DNA of 64,000 nt from Halichondria panicea (lineage: Eukaryota; Porifera; Demospongiae; Suberitida; Halichondriidae). The notes beneath the pieces were generated by a model. That model did not search any database and was not told where the DNA came from. It saw only the letters and a program-made list of their open reading frames with translations. The first letter of the stretch is position 1. Each line of letters starts with the position of its first letter. The translations under genes were made by a program, and so were the position numbers. The stretch is taken from NCBI RefSeq assembly GCF_963675165.1, contig NC_087385.1, positions 1,028,001 to 1,092,000 of the forward strand, given 5' to 3'. Positions 36,401-49,813 of this stretch are shown here, one piece after another.

Positions 36401-36937
36401 CTGATCATGTGATTTCAAAGGGGGATCAGGGGGTGGGCATACAGGTTGTATTCTTGTCGTTGTTGGAGTGGTCATAGAATTATCCCGAGTGTCTATTAAA
36501 GTTCCATTGACCACTTCTTCACTTTCCATAGGCTCGTCTTTAATTTTCACTTCTTCAGATATTTTACTCTCTTCAGATGCACAGCTCTCGAGTGGTGTGC
36601 TCTCTTTAGAAACATCAGCGTCCTTATCGTTGAGTTCATCGATTGGCTCTTCCTCCTTGACCTCCGGACCCTCGATGGCCGCTTCCTCGAAGTTGTCCCA
36701 GCTGCTCTGCACTCCAATGTTCTCCTGACTGTAGTCTAGTTCCGTTGGATAGAATCCAGCTGATCCATAATGCTGAGCAAGCACTCCCATACGTAATCGC
36801 TGTAGCATAAGCTTTGCCAGGCGTATTCGATCCTCTATCTGTGTGAGCTCTGCTTCTTTGTAGGTCAGCTCTGCCCCAAACTGTTCGGCAATTATGCTTC
36901 TCATTGAAGCTTCTTTATCCGGTGGCTCACTAGACAT
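33445..36937 (-). CDS. YEATS2: YEATS domain-containing protein 2
   Basis: YEATS2 is the acyl-lysine reader of the ATAC histone acetyltransferase complex in the nucleus. Coding exons on the minus strand are 36,937-36,210, 35,886-35,645, 35,429-34,729 and 34,152-33,445, in frame, for 792 aa; human is about 1420, the difference being a shorter middle. The start at 36,937 follows a splice acceptor (ACAATAG), and a 5' UTR exon probably ends near 37,040. Residues about 10-60 form a helical segment like that of human YEATS2. The YEATS domain (about 192-320) begins [12 protein letters not shown], with [27 protein letters not shown] and [10 protein letters not shown]. After an acidic, Ser/Thr-rich middle comes [13 protein letters not shown] and a C-terminal histone-fold-like region (about 665-765). 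It is convergent with the phosphatase gene; only 214 bases separate the stops. Confidence 0.95.
34330..34590. repeat. dispersed intronic repeat, member 3
   Basis: In YEATS2 intron between coding exons 3 and 4. It carries CCTCTCTCTAAGATTTCAG and TTGGACCAATGGAACTAAAG, matching the inverted member at 25,045-25,150. Confidence 0.6.
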
Positions 36938-37462
36938 TTTGTACCTATTGTGCATGTGGTGAGGTTTGAGGGGGATAAAATTAGTTTTTTGCATACATAC
37001 GAGACTACGGATGGCTAGAGTGAATGCATAAGGAGCTCACCTACAAGATGGTGGTGTGTGTGCAGCTGGAAAGGTGGTGGGGGATAAGGGTAGACTTTAG
37101 GAGTACGCCACGTGTGGGGCCCACAACTAGTCTATACTTTTAAGTTAACTTTCAGTGTTTGTAATACGTTTAATTAGAAAGAATAGTAGACGATTATTAC
37201 CCTATCGCACAATTGCCACATTCATTTCATTAATTGGCCGCGGCTTTGCTTGATTAATTGCTATGTGCTTTCATCATTAAATTGATACATGCAAATAAAC
37301 CACCAGAATTAAGAATAAAATTTTTCATTAATAATTATATATCATGGAGCATTTTGAGGATTAATTATAAGAAGTGCAAAAGATATACAAACAAACGAAC
37401 ATAGAAATACATATATATTGAGAGCTGGTTCACAAAAGTTGATTTTATTATATGGATTGTTT
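36938..37462. other. YEATS2 upstream region and thrombospondin 3' flank
   Basis: No coding region. On the minus strand a short YEATS2 5' UTR exon probably ends at a CTTGTAG/GTGAGC donor near 37,040. A CCACGTGTGG site is at about 37,108. On the thrombospondin side, AATAAA (minus strand, 37,444-37,449) stands only about 14 bases after the stop, so it may not be the site used. Confidence 0.5.
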
Positions 37463-40400
37463 TTATGCTTGACATTGAGATAGTGCTTCTTGTTGCTCGT
37501 GACTGAGGCATCTGTACGATAAATCAGAGAACAACAAATCGGCTTGCTCAAACACGTAGAGTCCGAGTCGGCCACCCTTGACCATGTTGTCACACACACA
37601 ACCAGTGTCGAGGAACATCCCAGCTTCAGTGTACATTCTTAATCTGTGCAGGAAAGAGGAGTATCATTAAAACTTTGCAAAAAATAAAGTTGTTCTGCAG
37701 GCAAGTATAACTATAGCGATTACTACACACATAATTCAAAAGATGCCCGGCATGTCTGTACTACGCTAGGATCTATATGGCATGGCATGCAGAGGAGAGG
37801 AGGCTTATTATGAGTTACGGGAAAGAATGCATTGTAGTTTGTAAGGTCTATTATGGTAGAGGTGACTAGCGTGTGAAGAGAATGTTTGGAACGTAGCGAT
37901 AATTGGACTGCTTACTCAACATTATCACATGAATCAACTTCAGGGATATAACTTATAATTTTAAAGCGGAGGAGGCTACTACAATTATGCATTTTTTAGA
38001 CCTCAACATAACTACGACAGAGTACGCTAAGCTAGCTAGCTCGTGAATGAAGATAGTTACCTCATGCAGCCGGGTTCTGATGCATACTGCATGTTCCATC
38101 TGTACGCTTTCTTATCGGCCCATCCTCTGTTCTCGGGATCATGGTACAGCATCTTCACCTAATGATCAAAAGAGAGAGTGAATGTATGGAATGTGCAATG
38201 ATTCTAATTACACTAGGTGCGGTAACAGGGTATATTGAAATATCGAAATGATCAAAGTGCGATATGCACACACCTAACAAATGCTATTTTTATTGCAAGC
38301 TTTGAAGTTCCCTATAACACTATTCACTGCATGGCCTGTTGCTAGGGACGTGGGCAATGGGAACATTTCTAATATTATTATGTAATTATGTATTATTGGA
38401 CTTTGCAGAATGCAGGATATGATAGATCAACTTGTTCCGCCCCATTAGTTAAGACCCACTTACTTGGTCTTTGGTATTTCCTGAATTCCAGAGAGCGTTT
38501 CTCAAAAACATCCCAGGTCCTGTAGCGGAGTTTATCCTCTGGATTTGAACTCCTTTCTGTAGAAAGAAAAAAGATAGCACATTAATAATTATTATTTGTA
38601 TAAAACAATTATTATAACTATTTCATAATTATTGGAGAAGCTGGAAAAATGCTTACCTCAGCATGTGCTCTAAACGGATAGGACTTCCAGTATCGCTGAC
38701 TTCGCTGTTTCCACGACACCAGGTTGAATCGTTTGTTGCTCTGATAGTTGAACACAAAACCAGCATAGTCGTCATCCAGAAAAGTGTTGACAAAGAATGT
38801 TCCGTTAAACTCCACGTTTGTGAATCGATCTTTGCCCACCAGAATACCGGGTCCTGAGCTGGCTGTTTGACGTACCTCTGTGCCCTGAGGGGAGAGTAGG
38901 AAAAAACAGGTAAATACCATCACACAAACAACTCAAAATCTGCATAATTATGCTAGATTAGACTTCAGACTTGCAGTGAATACACACGCATGCGCAGTGA
39001 TGCTACACAATTTTTGGTTGTTTCAACTCACATTATTATAGGTTTGCCATACTGGCTTGTCCTTGCTCTTAACTCCGGTTTCCAGACCAACTTCCAAGAA
39101 CTGGGTGAAATCTGTCACTGAGATTCTTGGGTCCTCAGGGCATACGTCCTTAGAGTCTGGCACGCCGTCACCGTCTGTATCACTCTCACACACATCACCC
39201 ACGCCATTACCTGCAGGGGGGGGGAACATTGTAAAAGCCATGTTGTTGATAGAGTTCTAGTTTGGATATGAAAAACGTTAGCTTGTACTCACTTGTCATT
39301 CACACAAAGTACATGCAAAGCAAGCTATATACATGTACGTACAACAACAACCTAATCTCACCATCTTCATCAGCCTGGTCTGGATTGGGCACTTGGAGGC
39401 AGTTATCAGACAAGTCAAAGACTCCATCGCCATCGCTATCATGGTCGCACATGTCACCCACACCGTCACCATCAGTGTCCACCTGGTCACAGTTAGGTTC
39501 CTCCGGACAAGTATCGAGGTTGTCTTGGATACCATCTTCGTCCACGTCGATATCGTTGTCACAAGCGTTGCCGACACCGTCTTGATCTCTGTCATTCTGT
39601 ATGTGTGTGTGGTAGAGGTGGGTGTGACTATGCTGCATGTACATGCATATTGTTTACCTACTTTAATTAGGAACAATGCCACTTAACTTTTATCACCTAA
39701 CTCTGTTGAGTGCTAACTAGCACAAAACAAAAAAAACTACTCACCTGGTTGCTATTGGAAATAGTAAGGCAGTTATCACACAAATCTCCGGCTCCGTCTT
39801 TGTCCATATCTTCTTGGTTAGGATTGAATATGAATGGACACACGTCCATTACGTTCAAGTAACCATCTCCATCGAGATCAGGGTCGCACGCATTCCCAAT
39901 AGTATCTCCATCAAGATCTGACTGTCTCCTGTTTCGATGATAGGGGCAGTTATCACATTCATTTCCGACAGTATCCCAGTCAGAGTCGTACTGTTTGGGG
40001 TTGTACACTTGAGGGCAATTATCCTGAGAGAGAGAGGGGGCGGGGTGAGTACGTGTAATAAGTTTAGAGCTATTGTTAGACTTACTCTGGAATTTTCAAC
40101 ACCATCATTGTCAGCATCATCGTCACACACATCACCAATGCCATCTTTGTCTCCATCTTGTTGTCCACTGTTGGGAGTTTTCGGACAATTATCCTATGTG
40201 TGTGTGTGTGTGGGTGGGTGGTGTGAGTGTGTGTGTGTGGGTAGTGGATGACATGCGTGTATACGACCATCTAAAAGCAATTCCTACTAAGAGTTTATAT
40301 AATGACTACCGGCTAATCAAAACGTGACTAACCATAAAACAAACAATTCCGAAAATCAATAACTTCCAATCCCACAATAAGCATAATTACATTCATTGCA

Positions 40401-40593
40401 TTGGAATCTAATCTCTAATTGCATGCATGGCCAATAAGGAGGTGACCTTTGTACTCACCACTCGGCAAGGAGGATGGTCGCATCCAATAGTGAGTAGGGT
40501 GTTTGGTATACCATCAAGATCACCATCTGGACTGCACTCCTTCCCGTTACCAATCATACCAATAGGACACTGTGTGTGTGTGTGTGTGGGTGT

Positions 40594-40630
<37 letters not shown>

Positions 40631-43600
40631 TGGGTGTGTGTGTGGGTGGGTACTATATATTATTAGTGCATGCAAAAGATGCATGCATTATGCATACTCC
40701 ATATGACTGTGTTGTTTGTGTGTGTACCTACCTCACAATGAAACTCTCCCACGGCATGATTAATACAATACTCCTTCTGTGCACAGTGATGCATATCAGC
40801 TGCACAAGGATCGGCCACAACACAGTCAGTGAGTCCACTCTCCACATAGCCTTCCAGAAAGCAAGAGCCACAAGCAAACGATCCGAGTGTGTTCTCACAT
40901 TCCCTGAGCTCTGAGCAACCTCCATTTGTATCCTCACACTCGTTCACATCCATACAACCCTATAGTGGTGTGTGTGAGTGTGTGTGTGTGTGTGAGTGTG
41001 TGTGAGTGTGTGTGTGTGTGGGTGTGTGAGTGTGAACGAGTCTTGTCACACATTAGGTGATGAATGCATGAGCTATGCACGGAATAGTGGCAGGTGAGTA
41101 CCCTAGACTAATCGAATCAGTTGAATATGAGGATATAATCTACAATGACTCGATTACAAGAATAGCACCATAAAGAAGAATGCTGACAGAATATTGAAGG
41201 TCTTCTGTCGTGCTTATTTGCAGAGATCAATGTACACAAATCAAGTGTCTGGGAGCCCAATTAAAAAAACACATTCCAAGGTAATTCAATACGCTGCTAG
41301 AATGGGTTTCAGTTATTGGCAAGTATTTCTTGCTGGCTACTCTTGTTTCGTTGCTCTTCTTCAAGCAGTCACTGCCTTAGTAGGGAGGGAATGCTACTAA
41401 TATAGTGCTACACACTTAAATCCGATACAGTTTCGTTATTGTTGGTGCAACTGTAATTCTAACATAGGTATTGTTATGCCGTAATTATGGTATTTTATAT
41501 CCCCAAAAATTCCACACCATTCTCAACATCGTTCGCACTATTCAAGCAAACTTTGTTTGCACACAATTTACTCCACTAACCTGAACAAGAGAGTTAGCCT
41601 CCTGAAGGTCGTAGCCTCTGAGAGCATCACCATGGAAACCAGTCGGACACTCTCCACATTGATAACCTTCGTCAAGGTCGGTGCACTCAACACCTGGGTA
41701 ACAAGGGCTGACCTCCTCGCACTGCAGGGAGAATAGTTAGTTGTTATAAGCACTTGTTTGTGCATGAGTTGTAAACAATACGGAATTCTTGTGGCATGCA
41801 ACAACAGAAGGTGAAGCTGTACAAGTACAGATGGTGGTATAACGGAGACGAAATGGTATTATTTACAGAGGTTAATTGCAGGGGTTTACTCACCTCGTTG
41901 ACCAGTTCACAGTGTACACCATCTCCCCTCATGCCTCTAGGGCAGGCTCCACACTCATAGTCTGTGTCAGTGATCTTCTTACAAGAGACTTGCTCATTGA
42001 AGCAAGGATGGCCATTATCAATACAAGGGTCTGTGTGAAAACAACAGGAGAAGTGAATAATGCACACCTAAATAATTATGCAGAAACACAGCAATAATTT
42101 TTTGCACCATTATTTTGCATACTTCATAGGCAATGCATGCAGATTGCATAACAAGTATACACTGTTGCTTGCATGCAGGTGCAATACTTACCAGGGCAAG
42201 CTTGTGTGTTACATTGCTCCACTTCAGTTCTATCTCCTTCACACTCTTCACCACCAAATTTCTCCACATTATAATCCCTCATACGTTCCCGAGTTCCAAT
42301 GTCACATGATTTGCTGCAAGACGACCAATCAGAGAAGGGCAGCCACTCGCAATCGATGGGGCAATGACGTTCAAAGCATGGCCTAGCATCAGAAGCATCT
42401 CCTTCGCAATCGATACCTCCAAATTGGGGTGGAGGGTTGGTACAAGATCTACTGCGTGCTTGAGTTCCATTGGCACAGGTCACACTGCAAGCAGTCCACT
42501 CTGACCATACAGTCCAGTCACCATCAACTGTAAGAGTGTGAAAAAGAGTGTTAATGAGTGTGTGTCTGCATGCATTATGCATTATGCAATATATATAAAT
42601 ATGCTGTGTGCGCGATATACTCACTGGGACAGTTGTGAGTGTTACAATCGAGTGATTCGGTTGCTGCTCCCTCGCAACGAGCTCCTCCGTATTTCTCTAC
42701 CAGTTGCTCTCGACGACGAAACTGTTGACCGCCCCCGCATTCACGACTGCAATTACCCCACTCTCCCCATGGCATCCACACACAGTCAACTGCATGGAGA
42801 TAGAAAATTTGGCAATAAAGACTTGTTTTCGCTGGCAAAAACACATCTTATGCATGCTCTTTGCATGTAATTAACACCTAATTACAACTTATTGTTTTTG
42901 GGGCTAAAACATTAATTTTTGCATGAAGATACTGTGTATTTAAAATTTCATGCTTGCATTTGCAGTCTCATGCAGTCCCATGCATGTACTCACCTGGACA
43001 ATGCCTGAGGAAGCAGTCTTTGATTTGCTCTGTCTCTCCCTCGCAATCTTTGCCTCCGTGCTCAGGTGCTGGGTCTGTGCAGCTACGACTGCGATACTGT
43101 GTCCCATTACTGCAGCTGACAGTGCATGCAGTCCACTCGCTCCACGGGGTCCAACCACCATGTACTGTGAGGGAGGGGTGGGAATATGCCTTATTTGTTG
43201 ATGAATTTCAATGCTATGCACATTCTTTCGCATGCATGCAAACTACATCAAAGCTCATGAATCACATTTGAAACACAGTGAAGAATGCACACTGTTACAG
43301 CAAGCTATGAATGCATGCAACATGCATGTAGTGTACAGTATACATGTGACTTACCTGGGCAAAAGTGAGTGTTGCAATCCTTAATCTCGACCAAATTTCC
43401 GGTACAGTCCAATGAAGCAGCTCCGTCAGTTTTGCACTGTCTCATTCGACTTTGCCTCCCTCCCCCGCACTCACGAGAGCACTCTGTCCATGGCGACCAA
43501 TCGGACCAGGAGTTGGGCTTGGGTCGTTTATCCTCTGTCACATTATTTCGGGAATCATCTTCCGGTCCGACTCCAAAACTGAGCTGACTGAGATATTCGC

Positions 43601-44127
43601 ACGTCTCACAGCACACACCGGGAAGCTTGTATGGCGGTTTGCCATCTTCACACATTTCAATTTTGTCGCAAATCGTTGAAACTATTTGAATCTTCTGACC
43701 AGTCTGCAGAGCAAAAAAAATCAACAACAGGTAAAAGTTTGTCATCAATTAATGCAGGTTTGTTCCATGTATATATACTTACAAGGCATTTATATTTTTG
43801 ACATGCGTTATCAGGATTTTGCACTGAATCTCCTTCTTTGAGTACTGGATTTCCGACCATGTCGATTTCGCAGTATTGTTGTTGGTCATCACACTGCAAG
43901 AAAGAGATAAAGGTATAATATTTAGTAACGATAGTGCATAAAATATTAGTAGATGCACTCACGTCACTCACAGAGATACCATTGCCTCCAATCGATGGAC
44001 TCACTTGGCCTGTAGAGTTGCAGAATATGCAGTATAATATTTAATGCACTAATGCAAAATGCAAGACAAACTTACATAGTGCTCCACAGAGGAGAGTGGC
44101 CATTACTAGACCAGAAAACTTCCACAT
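37463..44127 (-). CDS. thrombospondin with VWC, five TSP1 repeats, EGF, type 3 repeats and TSP C-terminal domain
   Basis: A secreted, calcium-binding matrix glycoprotein. I read 19 exons from 44,127 to the TAA at 37,463, all GT-AG and in frame, for 1082 aa. Order: signal peptide (1-18, [17 protein letters not shown]), a short linker, a von Willebrand C domain (about 34-105, ending LPGVCCETC), five TSP1 repeats (about 135-410; [17 protein letters not shown] and similar), about four EGF-like modules (411-592; the third has [12 protein letters not shown]), calcium-binding type 3 repeats (about 592-850, many DxDxDGxGD units), and the C-terminal lectin-like domain (about 855-1082; [22 protein letters not shown]). 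Vertebrate TSP1/2 have an N-terminal laminin-G-like domain, a coiled coil, and three TSP1 repeats; here the first two are not seen and there are five TSP1 repeats. Two TSP1 repeats share one exon (42,527-42,192). Confidence 0.95.
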
Positions 44128-44473
44128 CTTCTTTCTGTTCGTTTATTTTCTGAATCAGTCTATTCTACTAAATGAAGAACTGAGAAAATGCCAACACAGG
44201 ATAGACTTAAGTAGAGCAGGCAGAGAGAGATGACATGTGAATTCCCTGCATTCCATTACACCCACTCAACAAGTAGCTAACCAGAGTGTGTACATGTGTG
44301 TGTTCCCTTGTGGTTTGTGGCATGTACATAATGAGCACTAATCAACCCACAATGACGCACATCCTTACAACTTGATGGTGGCCATGTGGGTGGACAAGTT
44401 ATGAATAATAGATGAGGTATGCAGACACTGTGTGATTAGACCCTTGACTCCAACTTGATGTGGGTGGTACAAG

Positions 44474-44989
44474 CATAGATTGAAGAGTTAGAGGGATAGG
44501 AAACGGAGTGGTGCACGTGATGATTTTACATTGAATCTGCAGTGGAGCCTCGAAAATTATCCGCGCTACGCCCTATGAACGAGGCTATTAACCACATTTT
44601 TGCCGGGTAACTCCCAAAGCTGTGTTTCCTCGAGACATCATCTCTTTCAGCAACTTATAACACGCCTAGTCCATGAGCCACGTGTAGTACTTGCTAATGA
44701 CTGACCACACCCAGTAAAAAGAGACTTTCCAATAAAGTTATATGTTCCCAAGGCTGTTTTAGAGCTATTGGAACATGTAACGTGTAAGCGTGCTGGTTAT
44801 GACTACTACAATAGGTATAGACCTTGAAATATAAGTGAGTTGCACGGACTAAGCACAGTTACTTGTAGTTTATTATGCACTGAGTGTAGAAATAGATATT
44901 GTTGTGATGGCCTCGATTAAACCGCAGCGTAGCGCGGATGTTACTCGAGATACAAACCGTTTCCTATCCCTCTAACTCTTCAATCTATG
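44474..44989. mobile_element. inverted-repeat element upstream of thrombospondin
   Basis: 33-bp arms, starting CATAGATTGAAGAGTTAGAG, are perfectly mirrored at 44,957-44,989. A second, weaker mirrored pair lies inside (CCGCGCTACG and CGTAGCGCGG). No coding frame. It lies about 350 bases before the thrombospondin start codon, so it may sit in or near that promoter. Confidence 0.8.
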
Positions 44990-45924
44990 GTACAAGATAT
45001 GAATTAAAGTGAAGCATAATCTGTGCAGACTGTAGGTGCTTTTGACAGTGATTCTTTGATGACCGGACGCCCGCCATTGTGCTTGCACATGTTCACTCCA
45101 CAGCTTCTCTAACAACAGTGGTCATGCATAAAACCACCACTATATAGTTGAATGCACTCCACAGCCCTGATTTCACTTTATTGACGACTAGGGGAACAAA
45201 TCCGCTTTGACTTAAAACTACAGTGGTCATTACTAGTATATCACTATTACTATATAAGATGTTGTTGAAATACAATCGTATTGATAGTGACGTAGGAGTG
45301 CAGTGACATTCGGGGCAAAAATAATAATTCATGAAAACTCGTTAGAATCAAATTGTTATCACTGGATAGAGTTATGCAAACACTACCCACTACGTTCCAA
45401 ACCACCCACCAGAGAATACCAACACATACACCTACGTGTAGTTACATAGCTACCGTCAATGAGCATTCTTAACGACATTCAATAGTCTCATACATAAGCT
45501 TAGAGATTAGTAACGTGCATTCAAGTAATGCATAACACAGGTGGGCCCTACATACGCACGTACACATCATGAGAAAGAACACATCGATATAAATTAAAAG
45601 AACAAATGCAATAATTAGTTTGATTTGCTTGAAAGATTCCGACTCACTCCCTGCAAGATCAAATGTAACACAACCGCCATAACCATAGGGAGTACATGCA
45701 CACATGGTGTGTTCAGACACAGAACAAGGTTTAGCGATGTGCCCGAGTCAATTTTGACTGTTGGTTTCGTAAACTACTGTCGATTAATCAGATGTTTACC
45801 AGCAACTCAGCAATTAACAAACAAAACACAAATTTCAATTAATAACTGATCACATTTCCTACATTATAATCAGTTGATAGTGGTGCATGGGACATCTGGA
45901 GGCAATTAAACTGTGCACCTTGCG

Positions 45925-46015
45925 GCCATGATGTAGGACTGAGGGTAGAGGCCATGATGTAGGGCTGAGGGTCTATAGAGGCCATGATGTAGGGCTGAGG
46001 GTAGATACCTATGCA
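45925..46015. repeat. short tandem repeat
   Basis: Three copies of a unit of about 26-32 bp with GGCCATGATGTAGG and CTGAGGGT. Confidence 0.85.
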
Positions 46016-47286
46016 TAAATATGTAGTGCTCTCTCTTGGCATGTTGTGGCTAAAGACTTTACTAATGGCAGTACTTACTCACAAACCTTATTGTGTCTTT
46101 CTGTTACTAATTAATTGCCATAACATTCTGAAAACAATGCAAACATCACAGTATCGATTACTTGGCTAGTTAGTAGCAACACCAGCAGTTCACACCATGA
46201 GAGGATGGGTGTGAATGATACCATGGCAACAGCGTACCGGAGGGTTAGAGCCACATAGTTCCAGTCTGCCAGGGTAGACCTCAGCAACACACCGCCTAGC
46301 TACTGAATTAAAGAGTTCACCCTAAAATAGTTTTGGTCAGCCATGCAGACCTTGGAGAATGTTGGACGCATAACTGTTGTATCCATCTGTCACAGTGGTC
46401 AGACCTCTGACCTGAGCTACAGACACTCACATATTTTAATTGATAGACAATACCGAAGATTTGATGATATCATTCACACGCGGTGCAGAAGCTGGTAGCA
46501 GCTGGTAATGGGAGATAACAATATTATTGACATACTAGCCTGCAAATACATACAAAATGTACATCCGAGCCCATATCGTACAAGTATAATACTGAGAATT
46601 AATAGTTTGATATCGTGGAATTTCAGAATTTGAGGTTTCTATAAACACATCAGTATTCATCGATCATTATGCTTCTAAGAAATGCTGGAGTCAGAGCTTA
46701 TCAGCGAGTAAGCAAATATTTTGCATGTCAAAGATATGAGATCATCTACCCTGAGGCTATAGGTACATGTAGTTGTCACAGATGCTAATAGGCTGCCTAC
46801 TCTAACAGAGAGTGGGGAGGCATGCCAGTTGGATGAATTATACACATATTACGGAAACCTATATTTAGAAGCTGAGATAATCAGCTACGGCGCCACTCTT
46901 AATTACATAAGTGTGGTTAGTTTCCAGGGTGCTAGGTGGGGCTGAAAAATATATATTCAAGAGGTACAAATGTACACGCACTGGGTGCCAAAACAAACTC
47001 GGTACTATGGGAGGCTTGTGTGCCATTAACACATGGTATGTAGCTTAATAGCAGTAACTACCTAGCAACTAGCGTAGGTGGCCTTTGTAGTACACATGGT
47101 ATGCCTATTAGACAATGAGCGAAAAAATCCACAAAGTCTGCGCCAGCTGAAATATGCCCACTCATTTCTACTGTTTCAAGGTGGGGTAATTGGTAGGAAT
47201 GCTCAGACAAACCACAGGCTTCGTGTACACTAAGCCACACAACCACTTTAAAGGAACAGGCAACACAATAACAATTTAAATGTGTG

Positions 47287-47545
47287 TACACCATGGGGGG
47301 TAGCAGTACGAGGATATTATGGGGGTAGCATCGTGGGGGGTGGCAGTACGAGGATACCATGGGGGTAGCATTGTGGGGGGTAGCAGTATGAGGATACCAT
47401 GGGGGGTAGAAGCACGAGTAAACCATGGGGGGTAGCATCGTGGGGGTAGCAGCATGAGTACACCATGGGAGGTAGCATCGTGGGGGGTATTAGTACAAGT
47501 ACACCATGGGGGGTAGCATCATAGGGGGTATCAGTACAAGCATAC
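47287..47545. repeat. G-rich tandem repeat
   Basis: Repeated units with CATGGGGGGTAGCA or similar alternating with GTACGAGGATA or GTACAAGTACA, about eight to nine G-rich blocks. The minus-strand frames here are products of the repeat. Confidence 0.85.
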
Positions 47546-47678
47546 TGTGCCCCATCCCGTATTGTAATGGACTGTGGGAATAGCAGTAACGGGTACATTA
47601 TGTAGCAATTAACGTAATTATTAAGGTTATATACATGTATGCAAGTTTGTGGGCATGCACTTTTATGAGACACAATGA

Positions 47679-47757
47679 TAACTCCTGTCTGGTAACCAAG
47701 GCCACTGACCATTGATGTACCCTATGGGCCCCATTGCACTACATACCAGACAGGAGT
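47679..47757. repeat. short inverted repeat
   Basis: AACTCCTGTCTGGTA at the left is mirrored by TACCAGACAGGAGTT at the right with about 50 bases between. It may be a very small inverted-repeat element. Confidence 0.7.
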
Positions 47758-49726
47758 TCCAATTCCTGTGACCATGCGTGTAAGGAAAACCAGACATCTA
47801 TGACAACAGCAACCCTGGCTCAGTCCCACAGTCATTACATAATCATTATGCAACCCTACATGTTACCTAGTATGTACACAGTACAGTTTTACAGGCCCGC
47901 TGTTGTACATGCACGGTCAAAGAAAGTGCATTTGCTATAATGAAAATTAACATACGTACATCTGTTAGCATTCCATCTGACTACACGATCAATCCATACA
48001 GTTCTTTAGTTGACAAGGAACTATACATTAATTTATCAATCACAACATTTCCTCTTGTGAGAAATTTTGAGAAGTTCACTCCAACACTATGCAGAGCACC
48101 CTGGTAACCTCGCAGGATTCCATGACGACCACGTGTCCTGAATGCTAACATTGTTAGCTCATGACCAACAGGATCCAATTAAACCAATTGTTGGCATTTT
48201 TGGATTGAGCAGCACCAGTAAATCAGGGTAACTAACTAGATCACAACAAATTGGGGAACAACGCATACAACAGTTCTAAGGTTGCACCGAGTAAACACGT
48301 CAATCAACGTATACACAAACATTGTAAATTATCACAGTATAGCTATAATTATTTACGCAAACAATAACAGTATATATATGGTATACAAAATTAAAAGATA
48401 ATGAACAATAATTATATACCATTGGCGCCAGTTCATCTCTTGTTCCCACCTTGGGTTTCATTAGTTTTATTGCATGCGCATACCTTCCGATGTGGTGAGC
48501 TACAAAGCTCTTCTGTGGGTTTCAGGAGAGTTCCATAACTAGGGTGTGAGCTGTGTTGGCAGGGTGCTCATTACATGGCCTACCACAAGTATGCCAGACA
48601 CATAATCATAGGCTCCATGGTCTAGCAGCTCTATGGTTCTCAAACCACTACACAATGGCCACAGCAAAAACACAACTTATGTATACACTTTGGAATCCAA
48701 TAACAAGACCTTAATTATGATATACTGTGCAGAGAATGCACTTTGAATATTATTATTAATCGGTGAGCAGCTGTTGTATTGGCTGTAGGTCCACGTACAA
48801 GAGTCAGTGGAGACAGAAAGGCTAGCGGGATATCTGGATTTTTTTTACTGATTGTTTCCTTTGCAACCTATATATATTCATAATTTCCATTGAAGCGTAG
48901 CATAAAGCTACATGCTTTTTTATTAGCGGTAATAACAGTAATTGCATGCACCTCTGAAGTTTGTACTGTTTACTTCCTAGTAACCACATACATATAAACT
49001 AAAAACAACTTTGTCTTGTGTCTTGGTGAGATCCAGAGGGGGCTTTTTGCTGTTTTCGACCCAACCCTATACTATTAGCAATACTGCGCTAATGAGATAA
49101 TCACATAATTGCTCTACGCTTCCTACGTATAACAACAATCACACGCAAGCCTGACAACCACACTCATAAACGAGATTTCCTATGAAAAATGTTATCAGAT
49201 GCCCTAAACTTAATGACCATTGTACTTCCAGGAGTTGCGTACATACACAATCAACATAAACACTTCCCCTGCATGGACGAAAGGTTCGGAGTACAGCATT
49301 GATTATCATAGCCATTAACCATACATCCTGTAACCAATGATTATAAGCACACCACATGTTTAGATTAGTGGTATGACAGAGTGTTATCCTTACGTATAGT
49401 TTCACGGAAATGCATGTATAACTATGATGCCCAATGACAGGTGCATGTGCATAATAGAAAATTCCTCACATGCATGAGGTTACCAATTAACCTCAGCTGC
49501 AATGAAACTAACTATAGCTCTATAGCTATGATTAAATGGACTAAGAAATCATCGTTATGAGAGCTACATTTGTATTATGGGAAAGAATGCAGTATTGGTG
49601 TATACTATTGATTAAGGGAGGGAACGATCAACATGACGCATGACAAGCGTTTAATTCAATAACAGCATGACAGAGGACATATCTTAAAATTACGATTCGG
49701 GGAGGGAAGGATTATACGTTAGCACG

Positions 49727-49813
49727 CCGAGCACACACACACACACACACACGCACACACACAGAGGGGGTACACACAACACACACACACACACACACAG
49801 GGGCACACACACG
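49727..49813. repeat. CA microsatellite
   Basis: Two CA runs separated by GAGGGGGTA-type sequence. Confidence 0.9.

Noticed and set aside
41194..41400. 68-codon open frame on the plus strand
   Set aside because: It lies in a thrombospondin intron, on the opposite strand, with no splice partner and no family resemblance.
47287..47545. G-quadruplex or telomere-like array
   Set aside because: G-runs are about 30 bases apart and the unit is unlike TTAGGG, so neither is supported.
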